Source of the DNA: Herbaspirillum sp. RV1423
GTDB lineage: Bacteria > Pseudomonadota > Gammaproteobacteria > Burkholderiales > Burkholderiaceae_D
Assembly: GCF_000577615.1 (NCBI RefSeq)
Contig: NZ_CBXX010000004.1
Span: 248,001 to 312,000, forward strand
Direction of reading: 5' to 3'
Length of the DNA: 64,000 nucleotides
Shown: positions 16,201-24,525 of the stretch, piece after piece
Layout of the letters: each line of letters begins with the position of its first letter
Position numbering within the stretch: the stretch's first letter is position 1
Program-made: the position numbers and the translations under genes
Notes under the pieces: model-generated
Databases searched by the model: none
The model's input: only the letters and a program-made list of their open reading frames with translations
What the model was told of the DNA's origin: nothing

Positions 16201-16438
16201 CCAGATTCGGCAAGCCGGACATGACCGTCTCGATCGGATAGCTGATGCGCTGCTCGGTCTCCAGCGGAGAATAACCGGGGGCAGCGGTGTTGATCTGCAC
16301 CTGGACATTGGTGATGTCGGGTACCGCGTCGATCGGCAGTTTCTGGTAACTATAGACGCCGTAGGCGGCCATCCCAAAAACCGCAAGCAGGACCAGCCAT
16401 CGGTGCTCGATGGCGAATCGAATGATGCGTTCAAACAT
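13241..16438 (-). CDS. czcA: CzcA-type heavy-metal efflux RND transporter
   Basis: This is an inner-membrane proton-driven RND pump of the heavy-metal (HME) class, with 1065 residues, essentially the length of Cupriavidus CzcA. Transmembrane helix IV reads DFGIIIDGAVVIVEN with D402, D408 and E415 at exactly the numbering known to be essential for cation/proton exchange in CzcA, so Co/Zn/Cd export is the likely function (not Cu/Ag). The N-terminus (MFERIIRFAIEHRWLVLL) and the NVQVQINTAAPGYSPLE periplasmic stretch are also typical. It is the last gene of the czcI-C-B-A order on the minus strand, 29 bp after czcB. It is convergent with the M50 gene, with only 10 bp between the stops and no visible terminator. 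Confidence 0.93.
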   Translation of the reverse strand: MFERIIRFAIEHRWLVLLAVFGMAAYGVYSYQKLPIDAVPDITNVQVQINTAAPGYSPLETEQRISYPIETVMSGLPNLEQTRSLSRYGLSQITVIFKDGTDIYFARQLVNERIQEARSKLPPGIDPGMGPISTGLGEIYLWTVEARDGARKPDGSEYTPADLREIQDWIIKPQLRNVPGVTEINSIGGYAKEYHVAPSPEKLASYGLTLQSVAAALEKNNGNVGAGYIERRGEQYLIRAPGQVGSVEDIGNIILGSVQGVPIRITDVAQVGIGRELRTGAATENGREVVLGTVFMLIGENSRTVSQAVDKKMAEINRSLPEGINAVTVYDRTVLVDKAIDTVKKNLIEGAILVIAVLFVFLGNIRAALITATVIPLAMLFTFTGMVANHVSANLLSLGALDFGIIIDGAVVIVENCVRRLAHAQEHHGRPLTRTERFHEVFAASREARRPLLFGQLIIMIVYLPMFALTGVEGKMFQPMAFTVVAALLGAMILSVTFIPAAIALFIGEKVAEKENGLMRAAKRAYEPLLRKAMVNKPVVLTFAGALIVLCAVIGSRMGSEFVPSLNEGDLAVQALRIPGTSLTQSIAMQQQIERTLKQKFPEIERVFARTGTAEVASDPMPPNISDGYIMLKPLDQWPEPKKTQAELMEAIQETVAKIPGNSYEFSQPIQLRFNELISGVRSDVAVKIFGDDMTVLNDNAAKISSVLEKIPGATEVKIEQTTGLPMLTVNINREKAARYGLNIADVQDTLATAIGGKEAGALFQGDRRFDIIVRLPEQTRNDIEAMKRLPIALPLAANATKTSYIPLSEIAEMDIAPGPNQVSRENGKRRIVVSANVRGRDLGSFVADAEQQIQQQVRIPAGYWTTWGGQFENLQSAARRLQIVVPVALLLVFVLLFAMFNNVKDGLLVFTGIPFALTGGILALSLRGIPMSISAAVGFIALSGVAVLNGLVMIAFIRGLREEGRTLGEAIHEGAMTRLRPVLMTALVASLGFVPMALATGTGAEVQRPLATVVIGGILSSTILTLLVLPLLYKMAHANDEDEQSDSRPAKQPFWKFWSRPRFL

Positions 16439-16467
16439 GATTGTGATCTCTCTCGGTGAGTGCCAAT

Positions 16468-18042
16468 TTAATGTGCGTGTTCCGCGCTGCCTTTGCCCAG
16501 TTCCGCCTTGATCGCAAAACTGCCGTCGGCGGCATAAGGCATGCCCGCCTTCATGCCCTCCTTGATCTCAACCTGCTTGCCGTCGGTACGCCCCAAGGCG
16601 ACCTCTTGCGCCATGAAGCCGCCAGGAATCCGCACGAACACGATGTTCTTTCCATCGATGCTCTGGACGGCTTCTGCAGAAATGGCGACAGGCACTTCCG
16701 TCTGGTCGGAGATGACTTCCACGTTTACAAAAAGACCGGGACGCCATGCATTTGACGGGTTTTGCAATACCACATGCGCCTTCGCGCTACGCGTCTGCTC
16801 GCCCAACAGGGAGCCGACATAACTGATCTTGCCGGTTGCCGACGATTCAAAGGCGGTGGCCTTGACGATGGCTTTCTCGCCGACCTTGACGGTGTTCATG
16901 TCCTTGGGGGTGACAATGATTTCGGCCCAGACAGTCGACAGGTCGGAGACCATGAAGATATTGGCGTCTTCCTTGACGGACTCGCCAAGACTCAGATGCT
17001 TCTCGACCACGACGCCATCGAACGGCGCCCGGACCTCATATCGGTTCAAGCCGCCTGTGGAGACGCCTGCTCCGACAGCGCGCAGTTTTTGCTGAGTATT
17101 GCGTGCGGCGATCTCTGCTTCGTGCAAGGCTTGTTGTGCTTGCAGGTAGTCTTGTTCCGCAGAGATCTTTTCTTCCCAGAGCGTCTTCTCGCGCACATAA
17201 GTCGACCGCGCCAGAGCAAGACGTTGCTGGGCATTCAGTTGCTCGCTGCGCAGTTCGGAAATGGCGCTGCTGCTGATGACTGCCAGGACCTGGCCTTTCT
17301 TGACCATTTGTCCCAGATTCGCGCTCACGGAATCGACCACGCCTGCGACCTGCGGCACGACGTGGGCAGTGCGATCTTCATTGAAGCGGATCTCTCCCGG
17401 CAATTGCAAGCCGCTGTTCAATCGTACTCCTGCGGCGGTTTTAATCTTGATGCCGGCTGCCGCGATCTGATCGGCCGTCAGCTCGACCTTGCCTTCTTCC
17501 TTCGAGAACGTGAATGCCAGCTTCCTTCCATTGGCAACCACTTCAAAATTGATGTCGAACAGATGCGGCTCTTCTATGCTTGCGGCACTACGGAAAGCAT
17601 CTTTGGTCACCTCAAGAGGAATCTTCTCTTTCTCTTGCAGCGGCCTGGCCAATACGGCCGTCAACTGAACAGATTGAGGAAGCACGGGTTTTCCATTTTC
17701 CAGGGGATAGACGACCAACCTGGCGCCGTCACTGTCTTCGGCAAGCACCACCTCGATAGCATTCGCGCCTTCGGCCAACAACGCACCGCCATGCGGACCT
17801 TTGGCGGAGGTCGTCTTATGGTGTTCGTCATCGCCGTGCTCGTCCTTATCTTTATGGTCCGATGCTTCGGCGGCGCCGTGATGTTCGCCATCTTTATGGG
17901 CTTTTTCTTCCTGGTGTCCCTGCGCCGGTTCGCCGGCTCCCTCACCGGCCGAGTCCTTCCCGCCCGTCGTCAATACCAGACCTGACAACAATGCGGTGAC
18001 GATGACAATGGCGGCAATCGCTATTTTCTGTTTCTTATCCAT
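16468..18042 (-). CDS. czcB: CzcB-type heavy-metal efflux periplasmic adaptor with His-rich N-terminus
   Basis: This is the membrane-fusion protein linking CzcA to CzcC. From the ATG at 18042, which has a GAGAGAAATC ribosome site, it has 524 residues. An upstream in-frame GTG overlapping the czcC stop is possible but adds only MREI. An N-terminal membrane anchor is followed by a His/Asp/Glu-rich stretch (HQEEKAHKDGEHHG, DEHGDDEHH), probably a metal-binding region. Lipoyl halves, a helical hairpin (residues about 260-330) and beta-barrel domains of the RND adaptor family complete it. The C-terminus AEHAH adds two more histidines. Gene order and the His-rich linker match the Cupriavidus czc operon. 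Confidence 0.92.
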   Translation of the reverse strand: MDKKQKIAIAAIVIVTALLSGLVLTTGGKDSAGEGAGEPAQGHQEEKAHKDGEHHGAAEASDHKDKDEHGDDEHHKTTSAKGPHGGALLAEGANAIEVVLAEDSDGARLVVYPLENGKPVLPQSVQLTAVLARPLQEKEKIPLEVTKDAFRSAASIEEPHLFDINFEVVANGRKLAFTFSKEEGKVELTADQIAAAGIKIKTAAGVRLNSGLQLPGEIRFNEDRTAHVVPQVAGVVDSVSANLGQMVKKGQVLAVISSSAISELRSEQLNAQQRLALARSTYVREKTLWEEKISAEQDYLQAQQALHEAEIAARNTQQKLRAVGAGVSTGGLNRYEVRAPFDGVVVEKHLSLGESVKEDANIFMVSDLSTVWAEIIVTPKDMNTVKVGEKAIVKATAFESSATGKISYVGSLLGEQTRSAKAHVVLQNPSNAWRPGLFVNVEVISDQTEVPVAISAEAVQSIDGKNIVFVRIPGGFMAQEVALGRTDGKQVEIKEGMKAGMPYAADGSFAIKAELGKGSAEHAH

Positions 18043-18050
18043 GATTTCTC

Positions 18051-19340
18051 TCACTCTTTTTCTGTGCTGTTCGGACCCGCCAGACGATCCAGCTCGGCGG
18101 ATGCCTGATGAACGTTGGACAGTGCCTGCCAGTATTGGGATTTGGCCTGGAAGTAGGTACGCTGGGCATCCAGGACCTCAAGGAAACTGAATTTCCCCAG
18201 CTCGAAACCCTTGGCGGCGGCGCCATAGGCGCTTTCTGCGCCCGGGATGATGTCTCGCCGCAAAGCGTCGACTTCCTGCACGGCATTGCGCATGCGCTCG
18301 TAGCTTTGCGCGGCTTCGCCTTGAATGCGTATCTCGGTTGCGGCCTGTTCATCGCGCGCTTTGTCCACGCGTTTGATCGCTTCCAGCTCATTGCCCTTGT
18401 TGCTGTCGAAGACGGGAATAGGTATCGAAACCCCGACTACCCACATATTCCGACGCGCCTCCTCATCCCGCTTGCTACCCAGGCTGACCGTCAGGTCCGG
18501 GATACGTTTGGCGCTTTCGATTTTGGCAAGCGCGCGCCGGCGTTCGACCTCCAGTCGCGCCAGCTTGATCGCCGGGCCGTCATTGACGCGGTCAATCAGT
18601 CCGGTAATGGCGGGCAACGCCGGCATGGTTTCCACATTACCAACGGCCGGCGTCAATGTGCTCCCGAAGTCGCCCCAATACGCCGTCAACCGCTTGCGCG
18701 CCAAGGTCAGATCGCTTGAGGCCTGCCCCAGGGCAAGACGCGCGCTGGCGTCGGCCACTCTCGCCTTGGTCTCTTCCACCGGCGAAATTTTGCCGGCGCT
18801 CACGCGACGGGCGGTCATAGCGGTCGAGCGTTCCGTCAGCTTCAGCAGATCCTCCGCCAATCGCAATCTTTCTTGCGCGATCAGCGTCTCAAAGTACGCC
18901 GCTGTCACACCGGATCTGATCTCTGCCCGCTTGACTGAAAACTCGAGAACCGCTATGTCGTGCGCACGCTGCGCCGCCTCGATGCGCGCACTACGCTTGC
19001 CGCCCAGCTCAATAGGCTGATTAAGCTGATAGGTAGTCGTGCGCGTGGATTTTCTCGTGTCCTCCATGAGAGCCGATATTTCGGGATTAGGACGCGCGCC
19101 GGCCTGGATGATGGTGGCTTCAACGGCTTCAATTTCCAACCTCGCGGCAGACAGTTCTTTGTTTCGTTCGAGCGCGAGGTCGATAGCGGCCTGCAAAGTG
19201 GGGCTATCGCCAGATGGATTCGCCCCGGCATTGGGTGCGAATGCACTTGCATGTCGGTCATTGCCGGCGGCAATGGATTGCGCGTACGCAGGATGGGCGA
19301 GCAGGATCGCCAACCCGATGGGAAGGTAAAACCAGGACAT
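18051..19340 (-). CDS. czcC: CzcC-type outer-membrane efflux channel (TolC family)
   Basis: This is the outer-membrane factor of the czc efflux complex, 429 residues from the ATG at 19340. That start is chosen because GGAGAATTTG precedes it and a signal peptide (LPIGLAILLAHPAYAQS) follows; the longer frame would begin on a TTG inside the ribosome site. The mature part has the two TolC-type repeats with long coiled-coil helices (for example AAIDLALERNKELSAARLEIEAVEATI). Its stop lies 9 bp ahead of the czcB ATG. The family is certain, and the czc assignment follows from the neighbours. Confidence 0.92.
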   Translation of the reverse strand: MSWFYLPIGLAILLAHPAYAQSIAAGNDRHASAFAPNAGANPSGDSPTLQAAIDLALERNKELSAARLEIEAVEATIIQAGARPNPEISALMEDTRKSTRTTTYQLNQPIELGGKRSARIEAAQRAHDIAVLEFSVKRAEIRSGVTAAYFETLIAQERLRLAEDLLKLTERSTAMTARRVSAGKISPVEETKARVADASARLALGQASSDLTLARKRLTAYWGDFGSTLTPAVGNVETMPALPAITGLIDRVNDGPAIKLARLEVERRRALAKIESAKRIPDLTVSLGSKRDEEARRNMWVVGVSIPIPVFDSNKGNELEAIKRVDKARDEQAATEIRIQGEAAQSYERMRNAVQEVDALRRDIIPGAESAYGAAAKGFELGKFSFLEVLDAQRTYFQAKSQYWQALSNVHQASAELDRLAGPNSTEKE

Positions 19341-19412
19341 CAAATTCTCCAAAGATAAAGGGAAGAATTCGGCGAGTGTCCGACGGAAAAGGTGAAAGTC
19401 GAGCTCGCCGAG

Positions 19413-19769
19413 TTAGGCGGCGAGATGCCAGTTGGGCTTTTCAGGGCCCTCGGCGATATGGGAGGAGAAGCTGGAATGGATGAACGGATACACCGCTGGA
19501 TTGAAATCAACCGAGGCTTTTAATTGCGGATAAGTGCAAACGGATTTGGCGCAGGAAAGATGGCAGAAGCCGCATTCCACGTCGTTGTCAGCCGCGCCCT
19601 TTGAGACCTTTTCCTTCGTCGAAACGGACTTCGGCGTGGTCGTATGCTCATGGTGGCCGAAGTGCGCGCGCGTCTGAATCGCCTCATTTTGACAATACGA
19701 TGCCATTGCAGCCCAGGAAAGCTGCAACGGCAACAGCAATAGCAAAATGACGAGGAAGAAGCGTCTCAT
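19413..19769 (-). CDS. czcI: CzcI-like periplasmic metal-resistance accessory protein
   Basis: The 118-residue exported protein has a strong signal peptide (MRRFFLVILLLLLPLQLSWA) matching the start of Cupriavidus CzcI. A histidine patch follows (HFGHHEHTT), then a Cys cluster (CGFCHLSC...C). These are plausible metal ligands. It is the first gene of the czcI-C-B-A series, with 72 bp to the czcC ATG. Known CzcI proteins are thought to modulate czc expression or act as periplasmic metal-binding regulators. The assignment rests on the signal peptide, the cysteines and the position. Confidence 0.85.
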   Translation of the reverse strand: MRRFFLVILLLLLPLQLSWAAMASYCQNEAIQTRAHFGHHEHTTTPKSVSTKEKVSKGAADNDVECGFCHLSCAKSVCTYPQLKASVDFNPAVYPFIHSSFSSHIAEGPEKPNWHLAA

Positions 19770-19838
19770 AGCGGCAGATTATAACTTCATCGTCGAAGTC
19801 GATAGTTCACAGGTTCGGGTATTTTTTATCGTGATACT

Positions 19839-19869
19839 AGAACTCACGCCTATTTATGAAATGAGTTCT
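19839..19869. repeat. Inverted repeat AGAACTCA...TGAGTTCT upstream of czcI
   Basis: AGAACTCA (19839-19846) and TGAGTTCT (19862-19869) are perfect 8-bp arms around a 15-base loop, in the 131-bp gap between czcI and the DUF4148 gene. The right side (ATGAAATGAGTTCT) recurs near 51266-51279, and a variant occurs at 43737-43749, all in intergenic DNA. It may be a small extragenic repeat, or here an operator or terminator serving the DUF4148 gene. Confidence 0.5.
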
Positions 19870-19900
19870 CATACAACGAAGAGCGTCGCCGATGCTGAGC

Positions 19901-20242
19901 TTATGCGCCGGAGTAAAGAGACTTGCCCGGAGACTGCTCCGCTTCCTGGATCGATTCCCGGCGAACTTCATTCTTTACTTCGGCACGCGTTTTCGCTGAG
20001 GGCGCCATGATCAGGACGGAGTAACTATTGTTATTGACGATCAAACCATCCTTTTGCGCCTGCGCCAATTCGGCAATCACTTCTGCGCGCGTTTTGCTGC
20101 CTTGGTATGTCACGACGGGATAATTATTGCGCGCCGACATATTGGCAGCATCGCGTGCAGCCTGTGTCGGCGCGGTTTCCGCAAAGACGGCGGCAGACGA
20201 CAGCGACAACAGGGCGATAACAATGATTTGGGTCGATTTCAT
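19901..20242 (-). CDS. DUF4148-family small exported protein
   Basis: From the ATG at 20242 (ribosome site GGAGAG) the protein has 113 residues. The signal peptide IIVIALLSLSSAAVFA is clear, and the in-frame extension further upstream is non-coding in character. The mature part shows the two DUF4148 repeats, each with K-TRAEV (SKTRAEVIAELAQAQKDG and AKTRAEVKNEVRRE). These are small secreted or periplasmic proteins of unknown function, common in Burkholderiales. The gene is transcribed divergently from the metal-responsive regulator, and the intergenic DNA contains the operator palindrome at 20384-20401. It is therefore probably controlled by CzcR and connected with metal stress. Confidence 0.85.
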   Translation of the reverse strand: MKSTQIIVIALLSLSSAAVFAETAPTQAARDAANMSARNNYPVVTYQGSKTRAEVIAELAQAQKDGLIVNNNSYSVLIMAPSAKTRAEVKNEVRRESIQEAEQSPGKSLYSGA

Positions 20243-20383
20243 ATTAACTCTCCAATTAGATAAAGTAAGATCAAACGCCTCAAGAATGAGACCTTTAAAA
20301 CCGATCGCCTGCCAGCCTGTGCCGTCCGGCGCATCGTTGGAGAGAATTTTAGAAGCCGGCCGCGCACACAAAGATTGCCTGCA

Positions 20384-20401
20384 CATTACAAATTTGTAAT
20401 G
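20384..20401. promoter_or_regulatory. Perfect 18-bp palindrome, probable CzcR/CusR-type operator
   Basis: CATTACAAATTTGTAATG is a perfect palindrome in the divergent region between the DUF4148 gene and czcR. Its CATTAC-N6-GTAATG form matches the inverted-repeat boxes known for CusR/CopR/PcoR-type heavy-metal response regulators. It is 62 bp upstream of the czcR start, so autoregulation and control of the divergent DUF4148 gene are likely. Confidence 0.75.
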
Positions 20402-20462
20402 CAGAGATGCCTTGATATCGGAGAAAATGCGGGCACAACCATTGCCGTAAAGGGACCGCCGC

Positions 20463-21134
20463 ATGCGCATCTTGCTGGTAGAAGATGAACCGAAATCAGG
20501 CGACTATCTGCGCAAAGGCCTGACTGAGTCAGGTTTTACCGTGGATTGGGTACAAACCGGCCCGGATGGTCTGCATCATGCCCAGACCAGCGACTACAAT
20601 CTGATCGTTCTTGATGTCATGCTCCCCGCCATGAGCGGTTGGGATGTTCTCCAAGCATTACGCCAGACACACGACACGCCTGTACTTTTTTTGACGGCAC
20701 GAGATGAAGTTGAAGACCGTGTGAAAGGACTCGAATTGGGAGCCGACGATTATCTCGTCAAGCCATTTGCGTTTACCGAGCTGCTTGCACGGGTGAGAAC
20801 CCTACTGCGACGCGGCCCCACGCGCGAATCGGAGATTATCGTATTCGCCGACGTGCAAATTGACGTCATCAAACGCCGTGTCACGCGTGGGGAGCACCGC
20901 GTCGATCTGACCGCCAAGGAATTTGCGCTGCTCCATCTACTGGCAAAGCGGCCGGGGGAAGTGCTCTCGCGGTCTCTGATCGCCTCTCAGGTCTGGGATA
21001 TGAATTTCGACAGCGACACCAATGTCGTCGATGTCGCTGTACGACGCTTGCGCGCCAAGCTGGATGATCCGCATATGCAAAAACTCATTCATACCGTACG
21101 CGGCATGGGCTATGTATTGGAGGTGCGTTCGTGA
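20463..21134 (+). CDS. czcR: Heavy-metal response regulator, OmpR family (CzcR/CusR-like)
   Basis: The 223-residue DNA-binding response regulator has a receiver domain with the acidic pocket VEDE, the phospho-acceptor D51 (LIVLDVMLP), and the conserved [28 protein letters not shown] block of metal regulators. A winged-helix OmpR/PhoB domain follows ([21 protein letters not shown], then [15 protein letters not shown]). Its stop overlaps the kinase start by 4 bp. It is divergent from the DUF4148 gene and adjacent to the czc efflux genes. The perfect palindrome at 20384-20401 is its likely binding site. The choice of czc over cus is based on CzcA residues in the neighbouring operon. Confidence 0.9.
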   Translation: MRILLVEDEPKSGDYLRKGLTESGFTVDWVQTGPDGLHHAQTSDYNLIVLDVMLPAMSGWDVLQALRQTHDTPVLFLTARDEVEDRVKGLELGADDYLVKPFAFTELLARVRTLLRRGPTRESEIIVFADVQIDVIKRRVTRGEHRVDLTAKEFALLHLLAKRPGEVLSRSLIASQVWDMNFDSDTNVVDVAVRRLRAKLDDPHMQKLIHTVRGMGYVLEVRS

Positions 21135-22546
21135 ATCGTTTTCATCCTGCATCGTTGACTGCGCGTCTGGTCTTCCTGTTTGGGCTGGTAGCGATCGTAA
21201 CCTTCGCCGGGGTCGGCACCTATCTTTACCATTCCCTTTCCCGGCAACTTGAAACGCGTGACGATGATGAGTTGCTCGGAAAAATACGCGCCATGAGCCA
21301 TCTGGTCCAAGAGGCAGGATCCGTTGACGCGATTCGTCGTGATCCGCATATCTTCATGGATGCGGCTGCCGGCCACGATCAACTGGTCGTCTTGATGAAA
21401 GTCGGCAATGATGATTTGGTCGTGAATAGTCATCCCGAAACGGAAGTTCTATCCTTTTCGGTTCCGGCCACCAATGAAAATGATCTCAATCGTTCTGCGG
21501 TGTCGGCGCTGAAGTTGCGAAACGGCGGATCTGCGCGCGCCGTCGCGACCGCGGCCATCGTCGGCAAGACAAATGAGCGCGTGGAGATCATGGTCGCTCG
21601 TACTGCGTCGGACAGGATGCAACTATTGGATGGCTACCATGCGGAAGTATGGACGGCTGCGCTGGGCGGCACGCTGTTGGCGACGGTACTCAGCTATTTC
21701 CTGGTATTGCGCGGTCTGCGTCCATTACGCATGGTTGCGCGTCAGGCGCAGACCATTACTGCGCATCGTCTCGATACGCGGCTGGATATGACTGCAGCCC
21801 CGCAGGAACTGCACGAGATAGTGCAATCGTTTAACGCCATGCTGGATCGGCTTCACGCGAGTTTCGAGAGATTGACCCAATTTTCTGCCGACCTGGCTCA
21901 TGATTTGCGAACACCGCTGAACAATCTCATGGTGCAAACACAGGTGGCGATTTCCCAGGTTCGGACGCCGGAGGAATATCAGGCGCTGCTCATTTCGAAC
22001 ATCGAAGAATACGAACGCTTGACCAGGATGACGGAAAGCATGCTTTTCCTGGCAAGAGCGGAGCATGCGCATGTGGTCGTCAACAAAGAGTCGCTCGACA
22101 TCGAAACGGAACTGCGTCGTATCGCGGAGTATTTTGAGGGGATTGCCGAAGATGCAGGCATCACGATTCAGGCATCAGGGAAAGGCACGCTTTTTGCAGA
22201 CGCAATCTTGCTCAGACGTGCCGTGAGCAATCTTGTCGCCAATGCCATCCGCTATACGCCGATCGGCCACGTCGTCAAGCTTGAAGCCAGGAAAGACCAC
22301 GGATCCGCGATAGTCAGCGTATCCAATCCGGGACGCGGTATCGAGGCGGACCATCTCGAACGGATCTTTGACCGGTTTTACAGGGCGGATACGGCGCGAA
22401 GTAATTCGGCCTTCTCCACCGGACTGGGACTGGCCATCGTGCAATCCATTATGACCTTGCACGGCGGCACAGCGACCGCTGAAAGTGCGATTGACGGAGC
22501 AACCGTATTCAAACTGACTTTTCCGCCTGAAGCGCCCCTCTTATGA
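21131..22546 (+). CDS. czcS: Heavy-metal sensor histidine kinase (CzcS/CusS-like)
   Basis: This 471-residue membrane kinase starts on GTG overlapping the czcR stop. It has two transmembrane helices (about residues 11-34 and 172-194) enclosing a periplasmic sensor region, a HAMP linker, an H-box ([16 protein letters not shown]), and an ATPase domain with N-box ([11 protein letters not shown]) and G-boxes ([19 protein letters not shown]). The layout is that of the heavy-metal sensor kinase family. It should sense periplasmic divalent metal and phosphorylate CzcR. A small lipoprotein gene follows after 16 bp and may be co-transcribed. Confidence 0.9.
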   Translation: MNRFHPASLTARLVFLFGLVAIVTFAGVGTYLYHSLSRQLETRDDDELLGKIRAMSHLVQEAGSVDAIRRDPHIFMDAAAGHDQLVVLMKVGNDDLVVNSHPETEVLSFSVPATNENDLNRSAVSALKLRNGGSARAVATAAIVGKTNERVEIMVARTASDRMQLLDGYHAEVWTAALGGTLLATVLSYFLVLRGLRPLRMVARQAQTITAHRLDTRLDMTAAPQELHEIVQSFNAMLDRLHASFERLTQFSADLAHDLRTPLNNLMVQTQVAISQVRTPEEYQALLISNIEEYERLTRMTESMLFLARAEHAHVVVNKESLDIETELRRIAEYFEGIAEDAGITIQASGKGTLFADAILLRRAVSNLVANAIRYTPIGHVVKLEARKDHGSAIVSVSNPGRGIEADHLERIFDRFYRADTARSNSAFSTGLGLAIVQSIMTLHGGTATAESAIDGATVFKLTFPPEAPLL

Positions 22547-22562
22547 GAAAGGACATCGCGTC

Positions 22563-22952
22563 ATGAAAAACAAGGAACCCATTCCATGGGGAAAAAACGC
22601 CGCGGCGATAGGCATCGGCGCCATGATTGCCGGATGTGCGACCCATCCTGTGGCAACGGTTGGCGCAGGCACTATTGATGCATACGTCCATGGCGACTAT
22701 CAGATAGAAAAAGACCTTTCCGATCGCCCGCAGTGCCTCCGGAAAATGCCATCAAGCGAACTGGAAAAAATCAGACTTGTGAAGGTTTCGTATCGCGCCA
22801 GCGGCAGTCAATTTCGCACTTTTACAGTTGCCGAGGCGCCGAAAGATGGATTTGCTCAAGCCGGCGTACATGTGGAACTCATTCCCGGAGACTGCAGGAA
22901 GGGAAACCTGGCCACCATCGTCCGCCCGCTATATGCCCATCCACCATCCTGA
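22563..22952 (+). CDS. Small predicted lipoprotein of unknown function
   Basis: The 129-residue product has an N-terminal hydrophobic stretch ending in the lipobox IAGC (AAAIGIGAMIAGCATHP). The mature region contains two further cysteines (QCLRKMP and GDCRKG) that could form a disulfide. I do not recognise the family. It begins 16 bp after the czcS stop in the same direction, so it is likely the third gene of that operon. A role in the metal response would be a guess from position. Confidence 0.65.
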   Translation: MKNKEPIPWGKNAAAIGIGAMIAGCATHPVATVGAGTIDAYVHGDYQIEKDLSDRPQCLRKMPSSELEKIRLVKVSYRASGSQFRTFTVAEAPKDGFAQAGVHVELIPGDCRKGNLATIVRPLYAHPPS

Positions 22953-23151
22953 TGTGCTGTGGCAGTACTTATTTTCCTCTCATCGTTGTTGTTGGCGCTG
23001 TCAATGCTTCCATTTTATTTTTCCGATCTCCTGCGTGAAAGCGACTCGCAAGCTTCGACAAAAAGTTGTAATCGGCCGAGGTTACGTAAGAACATCCATT
23101 TGCAAAAAATGGTGGGCCGAGAGTCCCTTCCCGATATCGATAAAATTGACG

Positions 23152-23532
23152 CTATTTGTTATCAGTTTGAGCGTAAGCGACGATTTCTATCGCCATCCCC
23201 GGCACCACTAAAGCACTCACGCCGACGGTAGAGCGATTTGGGTACGGTGCATCAAAGTAAAGGCGATAGACCTCATCCACGATACGCATGTCGACGACAT
23301 TGGTCAGGTAAATCAATACCTGTGCAACATCATGCATGCCCATGCCGGCCGCTTTCAGCGCCAGCTCAAGGTTGGAAAAAGTCAGATGGGCCTGGTCTGC
23401 GATCGGCCCGGTCTCGACAGTGCCGTCTTGGCGTACCGGGCCATGCGTAGTGTAGAGAGTCCGTCCAGCGCGGATGGCCCATGAAAAGGGCTGCCCCAGA
23501 TCGGGCAGGCCGGTGTCGATGTGCTCTTTCAT
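23152..23532 (-). CDS. RidA/YjgF/UK114-family protein
   Basis: The 126-residue protein starts at the ATG at 23532, which overlaps the stop of the upstream hydrolase gene (ATGA). It has the RidA fold signatures, including the early FSWAIRAGRTLYTTHGPVR segment, ADQAHLTFSNLELALKAAGMGMHDV, and the closing RSTVGVSALVVPGMAIEIVAYA. RidA proteins deaminate reactive enamine/imine intermediates, and operon-linked members often serve specific catabolic routes. The usual catalytic Arg (about position 105 of the archetype) is not obvious in the shifted STVGV region, so this may belong to another subgroup of the superfamily. It is coupled to the alpha/beta hydrolase and lies near the porin and permease. 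Confidence 0.85.
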   Translation of the reverse strand: MKEHIDTGLPDLGQPFSWAIRAGRTLYTTHGPVRQDGTVETGPIADQAHLTFSNLELALKAAGMGMHDVAQVLIYLTNVVDMRIVDEVYRLYFDAPYPNRSTVGVSALVVPGMAIEIVAYAQTDNK

Positions 23533-24416
23533 TGAACGGTGTCCTTGACGATGGCGGCGAGGCGTCGGTACCAGGGATGATCGGGATCTCGCAGCGCCAG
23601 ATGCGTTTGAAAATGATCGAGACCGGTTTCGACGTGGAAGCTTTGGCGGCAATCTTGAAACGCCAGCAGCGACGCCAGACGTCGATTGGAACTGAGTACA
23701 CGGGGACTGTCGCTGTCGCCGCAACTGAGAAGCATGGGTATCGTGTTGCCGTTGGTCCAGCACAAAGGACTCATTACGCCATCGTGTTCTGCCGCCGACA
23801 GCACCATGCTGTAGACGCGCTCTTCCAGTGATTCCGGTGCCGGTGCGGGATGGTGCATATCCATGATGCCACTGATGGGCAGGCAAGCACGGATGGCGCT
23901 GCTTCGAATACCTGCGGCGACCAGTTCGCGCATGCGCAACGCTGTCAACGTAGCGAGATGCGCGCCGGCTGAGTGGCCAGACAGATACAAACGGTCGGCG
24001 CTGCCGCCATATTGCGGCGCCTGCAGGCTCAAGGCTTGCAGCAGCAACAGACAATCGTTGTAAGCGGCGGGCATGCGATGTGCAGGCGCCAGCCGATAGG
24101 TCGGTGCGACCAGGACCATTCCCAGGCCTACTACGTGTTCGGCCATGAAGGAGACGTATTCCTTGTAGCCATTGGTCCAGCCGCCGCCGTGCCAGAACAC
24201 CAGAATCGGACGTCCGCTGACGCCTCCTTTGAAGTAGACGTCGTAGCGTTGCGCCACGTCCTGGCCGTAGTGAACGTCGCGGCGGCAAATAAGCTCTTTG
24301 CCGTGGGTATGGGCCAGACTTAATACGGTTTGTTCGTATTGTCGGGCCGCTTCAGATGGCAGCGGTAACTGGGGCGGTAAATTGGGGGGCACGTTACCGC
24401 TATTCGAATTAAGCAA
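23529..24416 (-). CDS. Alpha/beta hydrolase, esterase / kynurenine-formamidase-like
   Basis: The 295-residue soluble hydrolase has the oxyanion-hole motif HGGGW (residues 76-80) and the nucleophile elbow GHSAG with S148. The typical spacing to the catalytic Asp/His region is kept (DSPRVLSSNRRLASLL, then GLDHFQTH near the C-terminus). The HGGG plus GHSAG combination is that of the hormone-sensitive-lipase/arylformamidase group. Coupling to a RidA protein, with a porin and an MFS permease nearby, suggests a role in uptake and hydrolysis of an amide or ester nutrient. The substrate cannot be named from the sequence. Confidence 0.82.
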   Translation of the reverse strand: MLNSNSGNVPPNLPPQLPLPSEAARQYEQTVLSLAHTHGKELICRRDVHYGQDVAQRYDVYFKGGVSGRPILVFWHGGGWTNGYKEYVSFMAEHVVGLGMVLVAPTYRLAPAHRMPAAYNDCLLLLQALSLQAPQYGGSADRLYLSGHSAGAHLATLTALRMRELVAAGIRSSAIRACLPISGIMDMHHPAPAPESLEERVYSMVLSAAEHDGVMSPLCWTNGNTIPMLLSCGDSDSPRVLSSNRRLASLLAFQDCRQSFHVETGLDHFQTHLALRDPDHPWYRRLAAIVKDTVQ

Positions 24417-24525
24417 GATGATTCTTTCCGGGAGAAGGTTGATTCACGGCTTCAGAGGCTCAGCGCAAAGTTAGTCTCCCTGACGTCTTACTTGACTCAC
24501 CATCTGAAGCGTTCTTTAAATTCGT

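Noticed and set aside
22959..23231. Small GTG-started frame with a hydrophobic N-terminus after the lipoprotein gene
   Set aside because: Its second half is antisense to the RidA gene and there is no ribosome site; the hydrophobic stretch alone is not enough.
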